DNA of 64,000 bases from Symbiodinium natans (taxonomy: Eukaryota > Sar > Dinophyceae > Suessiales > Symbiodiniaceae), in the NCBI GenBank assembly GCA_905221605.1, contig CAJNDS010002687.1:122001-186000 (forward strand). Direction: 5' to 3'. The translations under genes were made by a program, and so were the position numbers. The notes under the pieces were generated by a model. That model was not told where the DNA came from, made no database searches, and worked only from the letters and a program-made list of their open reading frames with translations. Positions 30,961 to 39,965 of this stretch are shown here, one piece after another (positions within the stretch are counted from its first letter, which is position 1; every line of letters starts with the position of its first letter).

Positions 30961-31689
30961 GACCAGGATAACTAGAAATTGCGACATCATTCTGAATTTA
31001 CAAAGTTCTTTGTCCAAACAAGCTGGCACTGCACAAAACCGACTGATCCAAAAAGAGCCTGGAAGAAAAATGTTCACTTTACTGAAACAAAGGCTTCGAA
31101 CATCTTCTAGATTGCTTTGTGCTCCACAGATGCTGCAAGGGAGCCCCACAGCCGCGGCTAAGCAAGAAAAAACGCTCCTGCCAAGGCCGGCGGTGTTTGT
31201 TTTTTGCTTGCTCCTGGCGGAGAGAGACAGCCACGGCTAAGCAAAAAGTACTACGAAAAGTTGCACAGCCACGGCTAGGAAAAAAAAGAACGTTTCCGCC
31301 GCCCCTTAACGAGAGCCCTAGAGGCGTTGCAGGAGCTGGAGAAGCTCTTCGGTGCCTCACATCCCGAGCCTACTGCGGCAGAAAGTGTTGTGCAATTGCA
31401 GATACCCGGTGTAGGTTGTGATGGTTTTAGGGGCCTAAACCCTAAAGGAGCCGTTGTCTATTTCTCACTGGCTCCCGCGCCGAGTGGTTTTGACTGTGAG
31501 CTTAGACACAAGCCTCGAAACAGAAGCCTGCTTAGAAGAGGGAAGACCCCAAACCTACAGCCAGGCCTCAAGAGGCCGAGTGGCGCCTAAGGGATACGCT
31601 GGGGAGGCTCCAAAGCTCCGAAGGCCGAGACCACTGGAAGGTGCAGCTCTGCCAGGACCGTGAGTTGGGGGCAGGGGTTCATGTAGGAT

Positions 31690-31760
31690 GCAGGGTTTAG
31701 GGGTTCAGGTGTTAGGGTGTAGCGTTACGGGGTTTCCAAGTTTCGGGGTTTATGACTTTA
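31690..31760 (+). repeat. short telomere-like tract
   Basis: Contains GGGTTTAGGGGTTCAGG and TGTTAGGGTGTAG, the G-strand orientation of TTTAGGG-like repeats, just upstream of the plus-strand membrane gene. Confidence 0.5.
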
Positions 31761-31788
31761 GAGTTTTTTCGCTTGTAGGCGCCAGGAC

Positions 31789-32637
31789 ATGATTCGGCAG
31801 GTTGCAAGCTTCTGGGGCTGGTGGCCTCTCATATGGAAGTCACGTCCGCTGCTGGTCGTGCTCCTTGCGATCTTGTGGAGGATGTTGGCAGCCGACACCA
31901 CGCTTGAGCTTCACCTGGTGCTGGCTGCAGGCCAACTATTCTTAGTGATCCTAGTGCTCGGCGTCGGATTTTTCTTCCTCCAGAGGAGTCGTGCCATTCC
32001 CGCTGCGGGGCTCGAAGGAGAAATGGGGAATTCGCTTTCGTGATCAGCGTCACGAGGCTAGAGCCTTTGCGCTAGGTGTGCAGTCGCTGGCTGCATACTT
32101 CCTGCTTAGTCTTCTATTTTCCATCTTTTGGTTCATCTTGGATGCAATCAGCACGCAGGAGGAGTACGAGGACCTAAGCAACTGTTGAACCATCACTATC
32201 ATGTGTACGTATGAATCGGAACCTTGTGCATCTACAGATTGCATCGGAAGGACTCTGCGATCGTGTCTTGGGGCCATCCCACGGCCGTGTGTGGCTGGTC
32301 AGCTTTGGAGGTGCTTTGGCTCATGTTCGACGTCACCGAGCTCATCGACCGCAGCAGTGGGTGGGCATTGCTCGCAAGGCTCTTTCCGATCCGAGTCCTG
32401 CGCCCGGCGTCCCTGCACATGCACCTACATGCCATGCGGCAAATTAGCAGCTGGGGCGAAATTGCTGGGCCTTGTGCCTGGCTCTTCTTTTTCCTTTGCG
32501 GTTTCCTGCTGCGCAACCTCGCTGACCATCTGCAAGCCCTTGTGCGGAATGTGTCGGAGCGTTTCTGGCCAATGGACGGAAGGCGCTTGCACAAGGCCCG
32601 CCGGACAGGCCGTGTGGTCCGTCAATGTATATATTGA
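31789..32637 (+). CDS. multi-pass membrane protein, N-terminal exons
   Basis: Three successive plus-strand frames encode hydrophobic protein. 31789-32040: two membrane helices (LLVVLLAILWRMLA and LVLAAGQLFLVILVLGVGFF). 31991-32188: KEKWGIRFRDQRHEARAF then a third helix (AAYFLLSLLFSIFWFILDAI). 32224-32637: ALEVLWLMFDVTELIDRSSG and a fourth helix (CAWLFFFLCGFLLRNLADHL). The first two join by a one-base frame change near 31983 with no room for an intron. The second and third may be separated by a short intron ending CATCTACAG at about 32237. Function unknown; the repeated domains that follow in the same direction probably belong to it. Confidence 0.5.
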
Positions 32638-32639
32638 GA

Positions 32640-33025
32640 CGATTTGGTGCCTGCTCTTCGCTGCATTCCTGGCGATCGGGGAAGATTGTCATGGCGAGTA
32701 CGTTGTGTCTGATGCTGTTGCTTCCGCGAGGTTTTGCAATGGCGACTATCACTTTGCCGGACAATACGAGGAAAGGCCCTTCTACACGAAGAGCGTGGGT
32801 GTCGGTTTCATTTACTTCTGGGGCACATCTGGTCGATGGAGACTTTCCGACCAGAATGACACGCTGGTTGTTACGGCCGATTATGTGCCACTGGGCACTG
32901 CAACCCCACCGACCGAAGGTGATTGGGTACTGTCCGAAATGGCGGGAAGGCCATGCGTCTGCAAGGATGAGCACCCAACATCTCTGTGTGCCACGAGCCG
33001 ACGTGCGAAGGTCACCATTAGCTAA
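32640..33025 (+). CDS. Trp/Tyr-rich repeat domain, copy 1
   Basis: Within the frame 32201-33025, the part from about 32690 carries CNGDYHFAGQYEERPFYTKS, then FIYFWGTSGRWRLSDQ, YVPLGTATPPTEGDW. The same order (N-G-x-Y, R-P-(F/L)-(Y/F), I-Y-F, W-(K/R)-(I/L), P-P-x-G-x-W) recurs three more times downstream. A hydrophobic segment (ETIWCLLFAAFLAIGEDC) precedes it and could be a fifth membrane helix or a signal anchor. Confidence 0.5.
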
Positions 33026-33142
33026 TGATGAAGCTTTAGGCTTAGAGATTCAGAGCTCAAACTTCGGGTTGTCTCTCTTCAGCTTACTAGCTGAAACCTT
33101 GCACACGGAATAGCTCACCACCCCTCAGCAGGCGATCTGATC

Positions 33143-33376
33143 GTGTCGGAAATTGGGCCTTTGCAGAGCCATGGCAACGGGCAGTATGCGCACGCGGAGG
33201 ACCACAACGCCAGGCCCTTCTTCAGGCAGATCGGTGGAGATTCCATAATCTACTTCAGCACCATATGGAAGATCAATACCCACTCCAACTCGACGTCCCA
33301 GCAAACCTTCATCGCTCCAACGTCACCATTACCGCCCGTCGGGCAGTGGGTGACAGAAGGCCGGGATGTCATATGA
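33143..33376 (+). CDS. Trp/Tyr-rich repeat domain, copy 2
   Basis: A 77-codon frame: HGNGQYAHAEDHNARPFFRQ, GGDSIIYFSTIWKINTHS, APTSPLPPVGQW. It occupies one exon bounded by stops, between copies 1 and 3. About 65 residues between the N-G-x-Y and P-P-x-G-x-W landmarks, as in the other copies. Confidence 0.5.
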   Translation: MSEIGPLQSHGNGQYAHAEDHNARPFFRQIGGDSIIYFSTIWKINTHSNSTSQQTFIAPTSPLPPVGQWVTEGRDVI

Positions 33377-33457
33377 TGTTTGCATAGCCCATGAGGTAGG
33401 ACGGATTGTGCCTCGCAAGCCCTTTACCTTGGACTTTGAACTCCCAATTGTTATGAA

Positions 33458-34252
33458 TTGTTGAAACCTCCGAAACCTACGGCCCTAAACGTTCTGGCAG
33501 ATATTCATCGTCCAGAAGCCGATCCCCCACCTTTCGTCTCGGAATGTGCCGGCTGTGACGGGGACTACACAGTCTCGGGTGCAGGCGGTAAAGGTAGCTG
33601 GTGCCATGGTGAGTACCGCTACGCCCGTCGCAATGATGGAAAGCCGCTTTTCCAGCAAATTGGAGGGGAATGCATCATCTACCATTCGCAACAATGGAAG
33701 ATCACCTATGAAAACCAGACCGGCAATGCTTTGGTGGGCAGCTGGTATTACATTGCCCCAGGCTTTCCTCAGCCTCCGCTGGGCAAGTGGGAGAACATTC
33801 CGTGCAGATTTTGTTGTCGAGATCCAGCGAGAGTTACACCATGTGATTCCGCGGCATGCGACTATGTGGTTTCCAGGGCAGACGGCACTTTTGCCGAGTA
33901 CAACGGTCAGTACCGTCAAGCCGGCCTTCGCGCGAATGGAAAGCCCGTGTACCAACTTCAGCAGTCTCCCTTGGACCGATACATCTTTGGTTTTTGGAGT
34001 TGGAAGATCGGCTTCTACTGGGAATTGGCGCGTGCTGGTGCTGTGTACGACTCGCCAACGGAGAGCCTTCCGCCAACTGGCGCCTGGGGACGAGAGAGTT
34101 GGAGTGAGGGAGAGACCTCAGACATCTTGCAGGTTTCACCTTGCCGCGGGAGGCCATCACCCTCTCTCGCCACTTGTTGCCTGGCTGTTCGCAAGATCAG
34201 GCCAGACTGTCGGATGTCGTCCGTGCATCCGGCAGACAAGCTGGACGAGTGA
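33458..34252 (+). CDS. Trp/Tyr-rich repeat domains, copies 3 and 4
   Basis: One frame of 264 codons holds two copies without a break. Copy 3 runs HGEYRYARRNDGKPLFQQIG, ECIIYHSQQWKITYEN, APGFPQPPLGKWE. Copy 4 runs YNGQYRQAGLRANGKPVYQL, RYIFGFWSWKIGFYWE, PTESLPPTGAWG. A Cys-rich spacer (CRFCCRDPARVTPCDSAACD) lies between, so the domain may carry disulphides and act outside the cell or in a lumen. I have seen such N-G-(K/R)-P-x-(Y/F) repeats described in dinoflagellate proteins without an assigned function; binding to a ligand is only a guess. Confidence 0.55.
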   Translation: MLKPPKPTALNVLADIHRPEADPPPFVSECAGCDGDYTVSGAGGKGSWCHGEYRYARRNDGKPLFQQIGGECIIYHSQQWKITYENQTGNALVGSWYYIAPGFPQPPLGKWENIPCRFCCRDPARVTPCDSAACDYVVSRADGTFAEYNGQYRQAGLRANGKPVYQLQQSPLDRYIFGFWSWKIGFYWELARAGAVYDSPTESLPPTGAWGRESWSEGETSDILQVSPCRGRPSPSLATCCLAVRKIRPDCRMSSVHPADKLDE

Positions 34253-34888
34253 ACTTGTGACTAGTTGAAGGCGGAAGCGAGTATTGGCAAGATTTGGCAA
34301 GTTAGGTGATGACATGTGTGGGTATAGCCCGACAGTACAAGTGTTAAGAGATGTGTGAGTATGACAAAGTCTTAAGTATCACCACAGGCTGTGGCTGGAC
34401 TGAAGAAGGCTGCGTCTCAAAACGACAGCACTGCCTCTGTGACCAGGTAGGGTTGAATTTCAAACTTAATCCTGGAGACATGCCTTGAGCATGCCCACAT
34501 GTGTTGGTTGCAGCTGTTCGACGACCAGCAGCAGTTACGGCGACAACACGAGCAATCTAGAAGTCATCGTCCATCATTTGTCATCCTGTGTCATCGTCAC
34601 CGTCACCATCATGAGTCATAAGTACCATCATGATCATCACCACCACCACATCGTCACCAGTGGCAGCAATTCCGCAACAGAAGATGTTAGTGTTTCGCTA
34701 CTAGAAGTAACAATGAGCAGCCTGATGATGAGATTACGTCAGCCGTCCTTTCGTGAACATCTGTCTTTCGAGGAAGTCACGTCACTGCAAGCGGGCTTAG
34801 TCGTTGGACCGTGAACATGAGTGACACCCAGGGCAGAGATTCACAAGGCTTGAGACGTTCAGTTTGCCTGCAGGACTGGGTTAAGGGT
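34253..34888. other. non-coding, with CAT/ATC-rich tract
   Basis: At 34565-34665 the sequence is rich in CATCATCACC and related trinucleotide runs, giving a His-rich frame that is not credible as a gene. No other feature was seen. Confidence 0.5.
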
Positions 34889-36181
34889 TCAGTGGTTCAG
34901 TGTCTTCTTTTTGTTGGGGGTTTGCTTGACTGTGGTCCAGTTCGTGGTGTCACAGTGCCAGAGCCTGCAGTCCAAAGTCAGAGCGGCTATCCGCAGCCTC
35001 ATCGCTTCTTCGGGTCCTTCGCCATGGAGGTCTTCGTCTGCAGAGATGGAGGTCGAGCTCGACTCGTCTGATGTAGACCCTCCAGGACCAGCACGGGCCT
35101 TTGGCTTCAACCTCCTGCGCGAGTCTCGCGCGGCCCTGCGGGCATTGCTGGCTTCCTTCGACTGTAAAGCAGCATCTGCTCGAAGCCTCAAACTCGTGGT
35201 GAGTTCGCCCCACGCGACTCGCTCGTCGCGATACCGCGTAAAACGCGGTCCCTCGAAGAGACGCGACTCGCGCATGGCCAGCAACGGGCGTTCTCCCGCT
35301 TTTGCACCGATAAAGGCACGCAAGGCGATGAGTAGCCGCTGCAGATACTCCATTGCGCTTATGGAGCATTCGCGCTCTCGACGATCGTTGCGTCCAGCGC
35401 CCTTCGCAGCAACGCCCGGTCGGTCTATCGCTCCAAGCACGTCGACAGGGCGCAAACCCTGAAGCAAAAGGCGCAGCCTCTCCTCTGCAGCCGCCTCTTG
35501 GTCCATAGTCGAGGTGCCAACTTCCCGAAAACGTTTTGGGCGTCGAGCCTCTTCGTGAACCGGCTCTGGCAGTACCTCTGGTGGTTGAGGACCTTCTGGA
35601 AATCGTGGAAAACCTGGCGCCATGGAGTCGGGGCTGCATACTCGCTGGGACGAACCAAAGTTGCTGATCCTCCAAAGATCTCGGAGACCCCAGCTGCTTT
35701 GCCACATAGGCCTCGCCAATGGTCCCGGCCATGGCGAGGGAATCAAATGTACCCCCAGCTCGGCAGCCTCGACAATCCTCCTCCTCATGTCCAGCAGCAA
35801 AGCATGATGCAACGCCGTCAGGCGCTGTCCTGGCAAGGGTGGTGGCTGCTTGGGGTCCACAGGAGTAATCCGCGGCACATCCGTATCTCCAATCGCAATC
35901 GGGCGCCAATGCCCCCAAGCCTCGGAGTCTGTAGGCGACGCCACTTCCCGATCCGGAGGGCGGAAAAGAACTTCCCCAGAGGAAGCCGCGGCTGGAGCTG
36001 CTCTCTCTCCAATTGCTTCTTCTGAAGTTACTTCCACCAAAGACGGGGCAACAGTCGGCGAAGCAATCGCCTCTTGCTGCTCCCCAGGAACTGGGCCCAC
36101 CGAATTCTCCTCCAAAGGGCCGACACCACCAGGAGCTTCCGCCTCCACTTCCGGCGTGACACTCTGAGAGCCACCCATCAT
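34889..36181 (-). CDS. gag-like ORF of an older retroelement (430 codons)
   Basis: ATG-ATG at 36181. Residues 1-110 are acidic and Pro-rich (SQSVTPEVEAEAPGGVGPLE), then a Pro/Leu stretch, then from about residue 215 a strongly charged helical region (MDQEAAAEERLRLLLQGLRP, AMEYLQRLLIALRAFIGAKA, LRLRADAALQSKEASNARRA) and a Ser/acid tail. The composition resembles dinoflagellate retrotransposon gag N-termini but no zinc knuckle is present. It overlaps a 609-codon frame on the same strand that I judge to be a GC-rich shadow. A domesticated or host protein cannot be excluded. Confidence 0.4.
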   Translation of the reverse strand: MMGGSQSVTPEVEAEAPGGVGPLEENSVGPVPGEQQEAIASPTVAPSLVEVTSEEAIGERAAPAAASSGEVLFRPPDREVASPTDSEAWGHWRPIAIGDTDVPRITPVDPKQPPPLPGQRLTALHHALLLDMRRRIVEAAELGVHLIPSPWPGPLARPMWQSSWGLRDLWRISNFGSSQRVCSPDSMAPGFPRFPEGPQPPEVLPEPVHEEARRPKRFREVGTSTMDQEAAAEERLRLLLQGLRPVDVLGAIDRPGVAAKGAGRNDRRERECSISAMEYLQRLLIALRAFIGAKAGERPLLAMRESRLFEGPRFTRYRDERVAWGELTTSLRLRADAALQSKEASNARRAARDSRRRLKPKARAGPGGSTSDESSSTSISADEDLHGEGPEEAMRLRIAALTLDCRLWHCDTTNWTTVKQTPNKKKTLNH

Positions 36182-37440
36182 GGATCGTATTGCTCTTCGA
36201 GCAACAAAAGCAAAATGCTACTAGAACCAAAACACTCAGGGCTCCGGATCTGTTCCTTCGTGCGCTTCCGAAAAGCGCTCCAATCCCTTGCAGAAGCGAA
36301 AAACACCCCATGAAAAACGTGATGCACACACGCAAAGCAAGCTCCAATGCATGTCTCTTCCCAGGGTTCAAAAACAACATGCTCAAGCAGGTCAATCCAA
36401 GCTCACAAATCAAGCGCAAGTACAAGCAAAACATGTCACGCTGCTTCCTAATCAAGTTCAAGCCACACATGCCATGCTGTTTCCTAAAAGTTTTGCCCAA
36501 AACAAGTTCTTCTTGGGGACTTTCGGGACGACTTTGGGGAACTTCGGGCTTTCCCAGAGAACCTTCCGAACTGAAGATTTCAGACCTAAACCCTCGAATG
36601 AGAAACGAAAACTGCGTTGAAGACAAAGCGTGTCGGCCACACTGCTCATTCTCGAGCTCATCGACCTTACACAGGCCCTTTCCTCCTTTCTTCAAGATGC
36701 TCCTGGGAAAGCAGTGGTCGGTTTGGGCATTTATGGGCCTTATGACATAGACCCCTGGAACCGTAAATGGCTTTCCCAATCACCTGGCAAAACGCTATTG
36801 ATTGAAGCGCAGCGGAAGCACTTTCTACAAAGCAGTGTGTTTTTTTTGCGTTTTTGGGGCTTATGACATGAGCTCCTAAACCCTCCCCGCTTGGCGGATG
36901 CAGCCCAGACAGCGCTAGCTTTAGCGGAACGGTGCCATCCCAGTTGGGCGGCGCGTGTCCTCCCACTTGGGTAAGAGAAGTCCCAAATTCAGGCGGGGCA
37001 AGGTAATAGATGTGCTCTGGGAGGGTTCGGATGTGAGCCACTCTCCGCCCCTCTAATACCTCAGCACTTGCTAAAACTGCTTTTGCCAACCGCAATTCTC
37101 TTGTCAGTCCGAGTACTTCTTGAGACAAGTTTCCACCACTACATGGGCACTTGTGCCTCGTTTCACAGGGTGACTCGCGCAGCCAAAACACACAAGGTGT
37201 TGGGCAAGTCTCTCGCAGAGTCAGCGCAGCTTCACTTTCGTGAATTTTCATCTCAACTTTTGAGAATCAGTTCAATGGTCCAGAAAATTGCGCAAATCGC
37301 AACAATAGTGTTAATGTGCGAAGTTAAACGTTCACACTAAGGCGAAGGGTCGGGTGCAAGCGCGATGCGCACAAAGTTCCATGACCAAACGTCACAACAG
37401 CAATCACTCACAAACAGCATCGGACGCTCTCTCTTTTGTG
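36182..37440. other. no clear gene
   Basis: Contains a minus-strand frame (37251-36667) whose middle (LSQEVLGLTRELRLAKAVLA, LEGRRVAHIRTLPEHIYYLA) looks mildly protein-like, and hydrophobic minus-strand stretches near 36300-36420 that could be the leader of the 430-codon ORF. Nothing could be identified. Confidence 0.3.
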
Positions 37441-37760
37441 CAGGGGATGGAACGGACCCAAGCGAATCAGCAACAAAGGGAAGAGCAACGACTGGAACTC
37501 TTTGTGTAGCAGCCTGAAGCATTACGAAGAGAGCTTCGACTCTGTGAGGCTCCAGGTGGAACGTCTCGATCCTTTAGCGACACTTCATGTGATTACTGCG
37601 GGAAACAAGGACACAAAGCCGAGAAATGCTGGCAGAAGCAACGAGATGAGAAGGCCCGCAGCAGGAGGTCCGGACAAAGAAGGGCGACAAGAAGGACAAA
37701 GGAAAAGGTGACCGCGATCCCAAAGGTGGGGCACGTACGAGGACAAGAGTCCTAAAGGTA
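37441..37760 (+). pseudogene. gag zinc-knuckle fragment of a copia-type element
   Basis: In the frame starting CAGGGGATGGAACGG the sequence reads as the end of a gag protein, with an in-frame TAG near 37507, then a CCHC zinc knuckle CDYCGKQGHKAEKC at 37588-37629 followed by a basic Arg/Lys-rich tail. The knuckle residues (C-x2-C-x4-H-x4-C) are intact. The upstream stop and later frame change show that the copy is dead. Confidence 0.7.
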
Positions 37761-37865
37761 GAGGAAAAGGCAAGAAGAAGTCGAAGAAGAAGAAAAAGGA
37801 AAAAGGCCGTTACTTGGGTGAGCTCGAGTCCGGAAGCAGACTCTGGAGAAGCTTTTATGGAGTGA

Positions 37866-38093
37866 GTGAAGCTTCGGCGGGACCTTCTCGTCTCCTTGCA
37901 TTCTGAGGTGAAGCCCGTAGGTCCATGGAGCCTTGGGCTCGAAGTTTTCTCAAAGAGGAAACCTTTCTCAGATGTGCTCGCACCTAGGGTGAGCCCGAGG
38001 GATGTCTGGTTGGTTGACAGTGGGGCTACGTGCCACATAGTTCCAACCAGTTTGTCTCAGAATTTCGGGTGGTTGAGAGGAAGCGCCTTCTAA
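37866..38093 (+). pseudogene. aspartic protease fragment of a copia-type element
   Basis: A 75-codon frame ending VWLVDSGATCHIVPTSL, with the D-S-G-A-T-x-H-I motif (Asp codon at 38016-38018) typical of Ty1/copia proteases. It lies about 0.4 kb downstream of the zinc knuckle, the right order and spacing for gag-protease. No integrase or RT follows in this copy, so the element is truncated here. Confidence 0.75.
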
Positions 38094-38731
38094 AGCAAGA
38101 CCCTACCAGACCGGAGCGCCTCTACCATGTGCTCAAAGAAGGGGAAGGCAACAGCAATAAAGACCGTGCCAACAGGCCAATCAACAAGAAAGCTGACCAA
38201 AGGGACTTACCTGTTGAGATTGGTCTCCGCCTTCCACAGCCTACTTTGATGCTAGGTGGGGCTGGCTTTGCTGTTGGCAACATCTCCTTGCCGCCTTTGA
38301 CTCAAAGTAGTGTTTTGGCTCATGGGGGTCTGAGGTTGCTCCGCGACGTCACTTTCTGCCACCACACAAAACGACTCGTTGCCTTGCGGCTAAGTTTGAG
38401 CATGTCAACAGAGGAAGATTGCCTTGACAGCGACGCAAGGCAGCTTGAGTACGCCCGTACTCTTGCTCTGCCGCAAGCTCTGTCTTTGGATCTGTCCCTC
38501 GTGGCGATGCTGGTCTTAGGCAATGATCCTCTAATTCCTCTTTGCGGAGGTGGAGAGGACTCTGTGCAACAACTGACATCGTCAGTCGCGCAACGCCTTC
38601 TTGTGGATCTCTGCAACATCAAGGTTGTTCTTGCCCTGCCATTGCAGAGTGTTCATGGCACTGAAAATGCCGCTGATGCCTTCCAGGCTTGGCTGGAATG
38701 GAGCATAAGCCAAGAAATGAACATTGGCTAG
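38030..38731 (+). CDS. unidentified ORF, 233 codons
   Basis: An open frame overlapping the protease fragment in another phase. From about residue 60 it is Leu/Ala-rich (SLSMSTEEDCLDSDARQLEY, ALSLDLSLVAMLVLGNDPLI, LLVDLCNIKVVLALPLQSVH) and may be real protein of an older element, but no family is recognised. It may equally be chance in GC-balanced DNA. Confidence 0.25.
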   Translation: MPHSSNQFVSEFRVVERKRLLKQDPTRPERLYHVLKEGEGNSNKDRANRPINKKADQRDLPVEIGLRLPQPTLMLGGAGFAVGNISLPPLTQSSVLAHGGLRLLRDVTFCHHTKRLVALRLSLSMSTEEDCLDSDARQLEYARTLALPQALSLDLSLVAMLVLGNDPLIPLCGGGEDSVQQLTSSVAQRLLVDLCNIKVVLALPLQSVHGTENAADAFQAWLEWSISQEMNIG

Positions 38732-38759
38732 GTCTCGGGCGGCCTAGACTTTCATTGGC

Positions 38760-39757
38760 ACATGCTTCATTGGCGCCAATTGGCTATCCAGTCTGTGGCC
38801 TGTCTTGCATCAGTTAATTCGCTTGGTTCCGTCTTCTCTCTGAAGGTCTGAGGGGAATGCCCTTCTTTGCGATTCCCACAGGGAACACGCCGGAGCGTTC
38901 TTTGGAGTCACGCCTCTTGACGAATGCACTGACGACGTCCATGCAGTTGGAGACTTCCCCACTCGCGAGCCTCCGCCTAGTCCACCTTGCAGCGTCACGT
39001 GCCTGCCCTTTGGTCAGTCCGTGAAGCAGCTTCTCGTTGTAGGGTAAGGTACGCTGGTCTTGTTGCCAATCTCACCCTTGTCCGTGTTACTCAACATCGA
39101 GGTTGCATGATTCAAATCGTTTGGACAAGAAGCTCTTGAAGGGGATACTCTCCAACTTACCACTCAACTTTTCCCGCCTTATGTGAACCGCCTGCAGCCA
39201 GATCTCCTTGGGGTCTTCGCTGTCTCGCAGCTAAGCCACCTACCTTCCCTCCGTGCTGTGCCCTGGTAGATTGGCCGGTGGGCACACCGTTCACTGTATA
39301 TGCCTACAATGATCTTCTGGCTGTAAGAGCTGCGCATCCACCCGTCACTGTTGGCTGGCCGTCCTGGCACCTGCAGCTCCTCAACCCAAGCGATTGGAAT
39401 GACCTACCTTGCCCTGTTCTGGCTTCCGGTAGCTGGCCTGTGTCCCTATTGATGGTCAAATGCGTGCAAGCGATGAGAGAACGCAGTGGGCACCTCGAGT
39501 GTCGATCCTTTGTCCTGGCCGACTCACAAGGGGCAGTTGCGAGTCCTACGTCGGCGGTACGCCGAGCTTTTGCTCCGAATGCAAACATACTTCTGAAAAT
39601 GCAGTAGGGACCCCGCCCCTTCACTAATGCTTGGCCTTGGAAGCATGAGGGTCTCGTTCTCCAGTTTCACACTGCTTTCGCGGTTTTGCATTCTAGGGAA
39701 TGTGTTGGCGGGACTTTTTCATGGGTGCTGTGCAGTGCTGGCTCAGGTCAACTCTGT
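38760..39757 (+). pseudogene. decayed coding fragments left of the copia insertion
   Basis: Two pieces look protein-like in different frames: about 38878-39045 (FFGVTPLDECTDDVHAVGDF, CLPFGQSVKQLLVV) and 39278-39607 (FTVYAYNDLLAVRAAHPPVT, WPVSLLMVKCVQAMRERSGH). They are in the same direction as the unknown ORFs on the far side of the copia element and may be parts of the same, older element that the copia element split. Confidence 0.3.
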
Positions 39758-39762
39758 AGATC
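39758..39762 (+). repeat. target-site duplication, left copy (AGATC)
   Basis: The five bases directly before the 5' LTR are AGATC and are repeated directly after the 3' LTR at 50069-50073. Five-base duplications are usual for Ty1/copia integrases. Confidence 0.95.
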
Positions 39763-39965
39763 TGTTCGATTGTCACATAGTGCGTGAGTATCCCAAGTAG
39801 GACCATTACCCTGTGAAGCAGGAATGCAGAGAACGGCATGAAAGCATGCGTGTTTGTCCGAACAGGCTTAAGCACCGCCCCCAGTGCGAGAGCAGGAAAA
39901 GTGTAGACCGTGAGTGTTTTGTTTGTAGAGTGGGAAGATGGCTGTAGAAGCCATGATTTTCAACA
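39763..39965 (+). repeat. 5' long terminal repeat
   Basis: 203 bp, starts TGTTCGATTGTC and ends TTTTCAACA. It contains the ATG of the polyprotein at 39938 and hence its first nine codons. The promoter must lie in the first 175 bp; no TATA box was recognised. Confidence 0.97.

Larger units (their letters stand above)
28520..31788. other. intergenic, strand-switch region without a convincing gene
   Basis: The minus-strand cluster ends here and a plus-strand gene starts at 31789. The frames present (up to 157 codons) have no domain. It contains a small tandem repeat (30600-30655), telomere-like tracts (30690-30960, 31690-31760) and three copies of CAGCCACGGCTAAGCAA-type sequence near 31148, 31230 and 31268. 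Promoters for both directions may lie here, but dinoflagellate promoters have no motif I can recognise. Confidence 0.5.

Noticed and set aside
34950-36779. 609-codon minus-strand frame
   Set aside because: Over most of its length it is Ser/Arg/Gly/Cys-rich, as expected for an off-frame reading of GC-rich coding DNA. The overlapping 430-codon frame has better composition and a clean ATG-ATG start.
38300-38325. Spliced-leader relict (TTTTGGCTCA)
   Set aside because: Only a 10-base match to the dinoflagellate spliced leader; the flanking bases CCGTAGCCA and AG do not match. No full leader relic was seen anywhere in the window.
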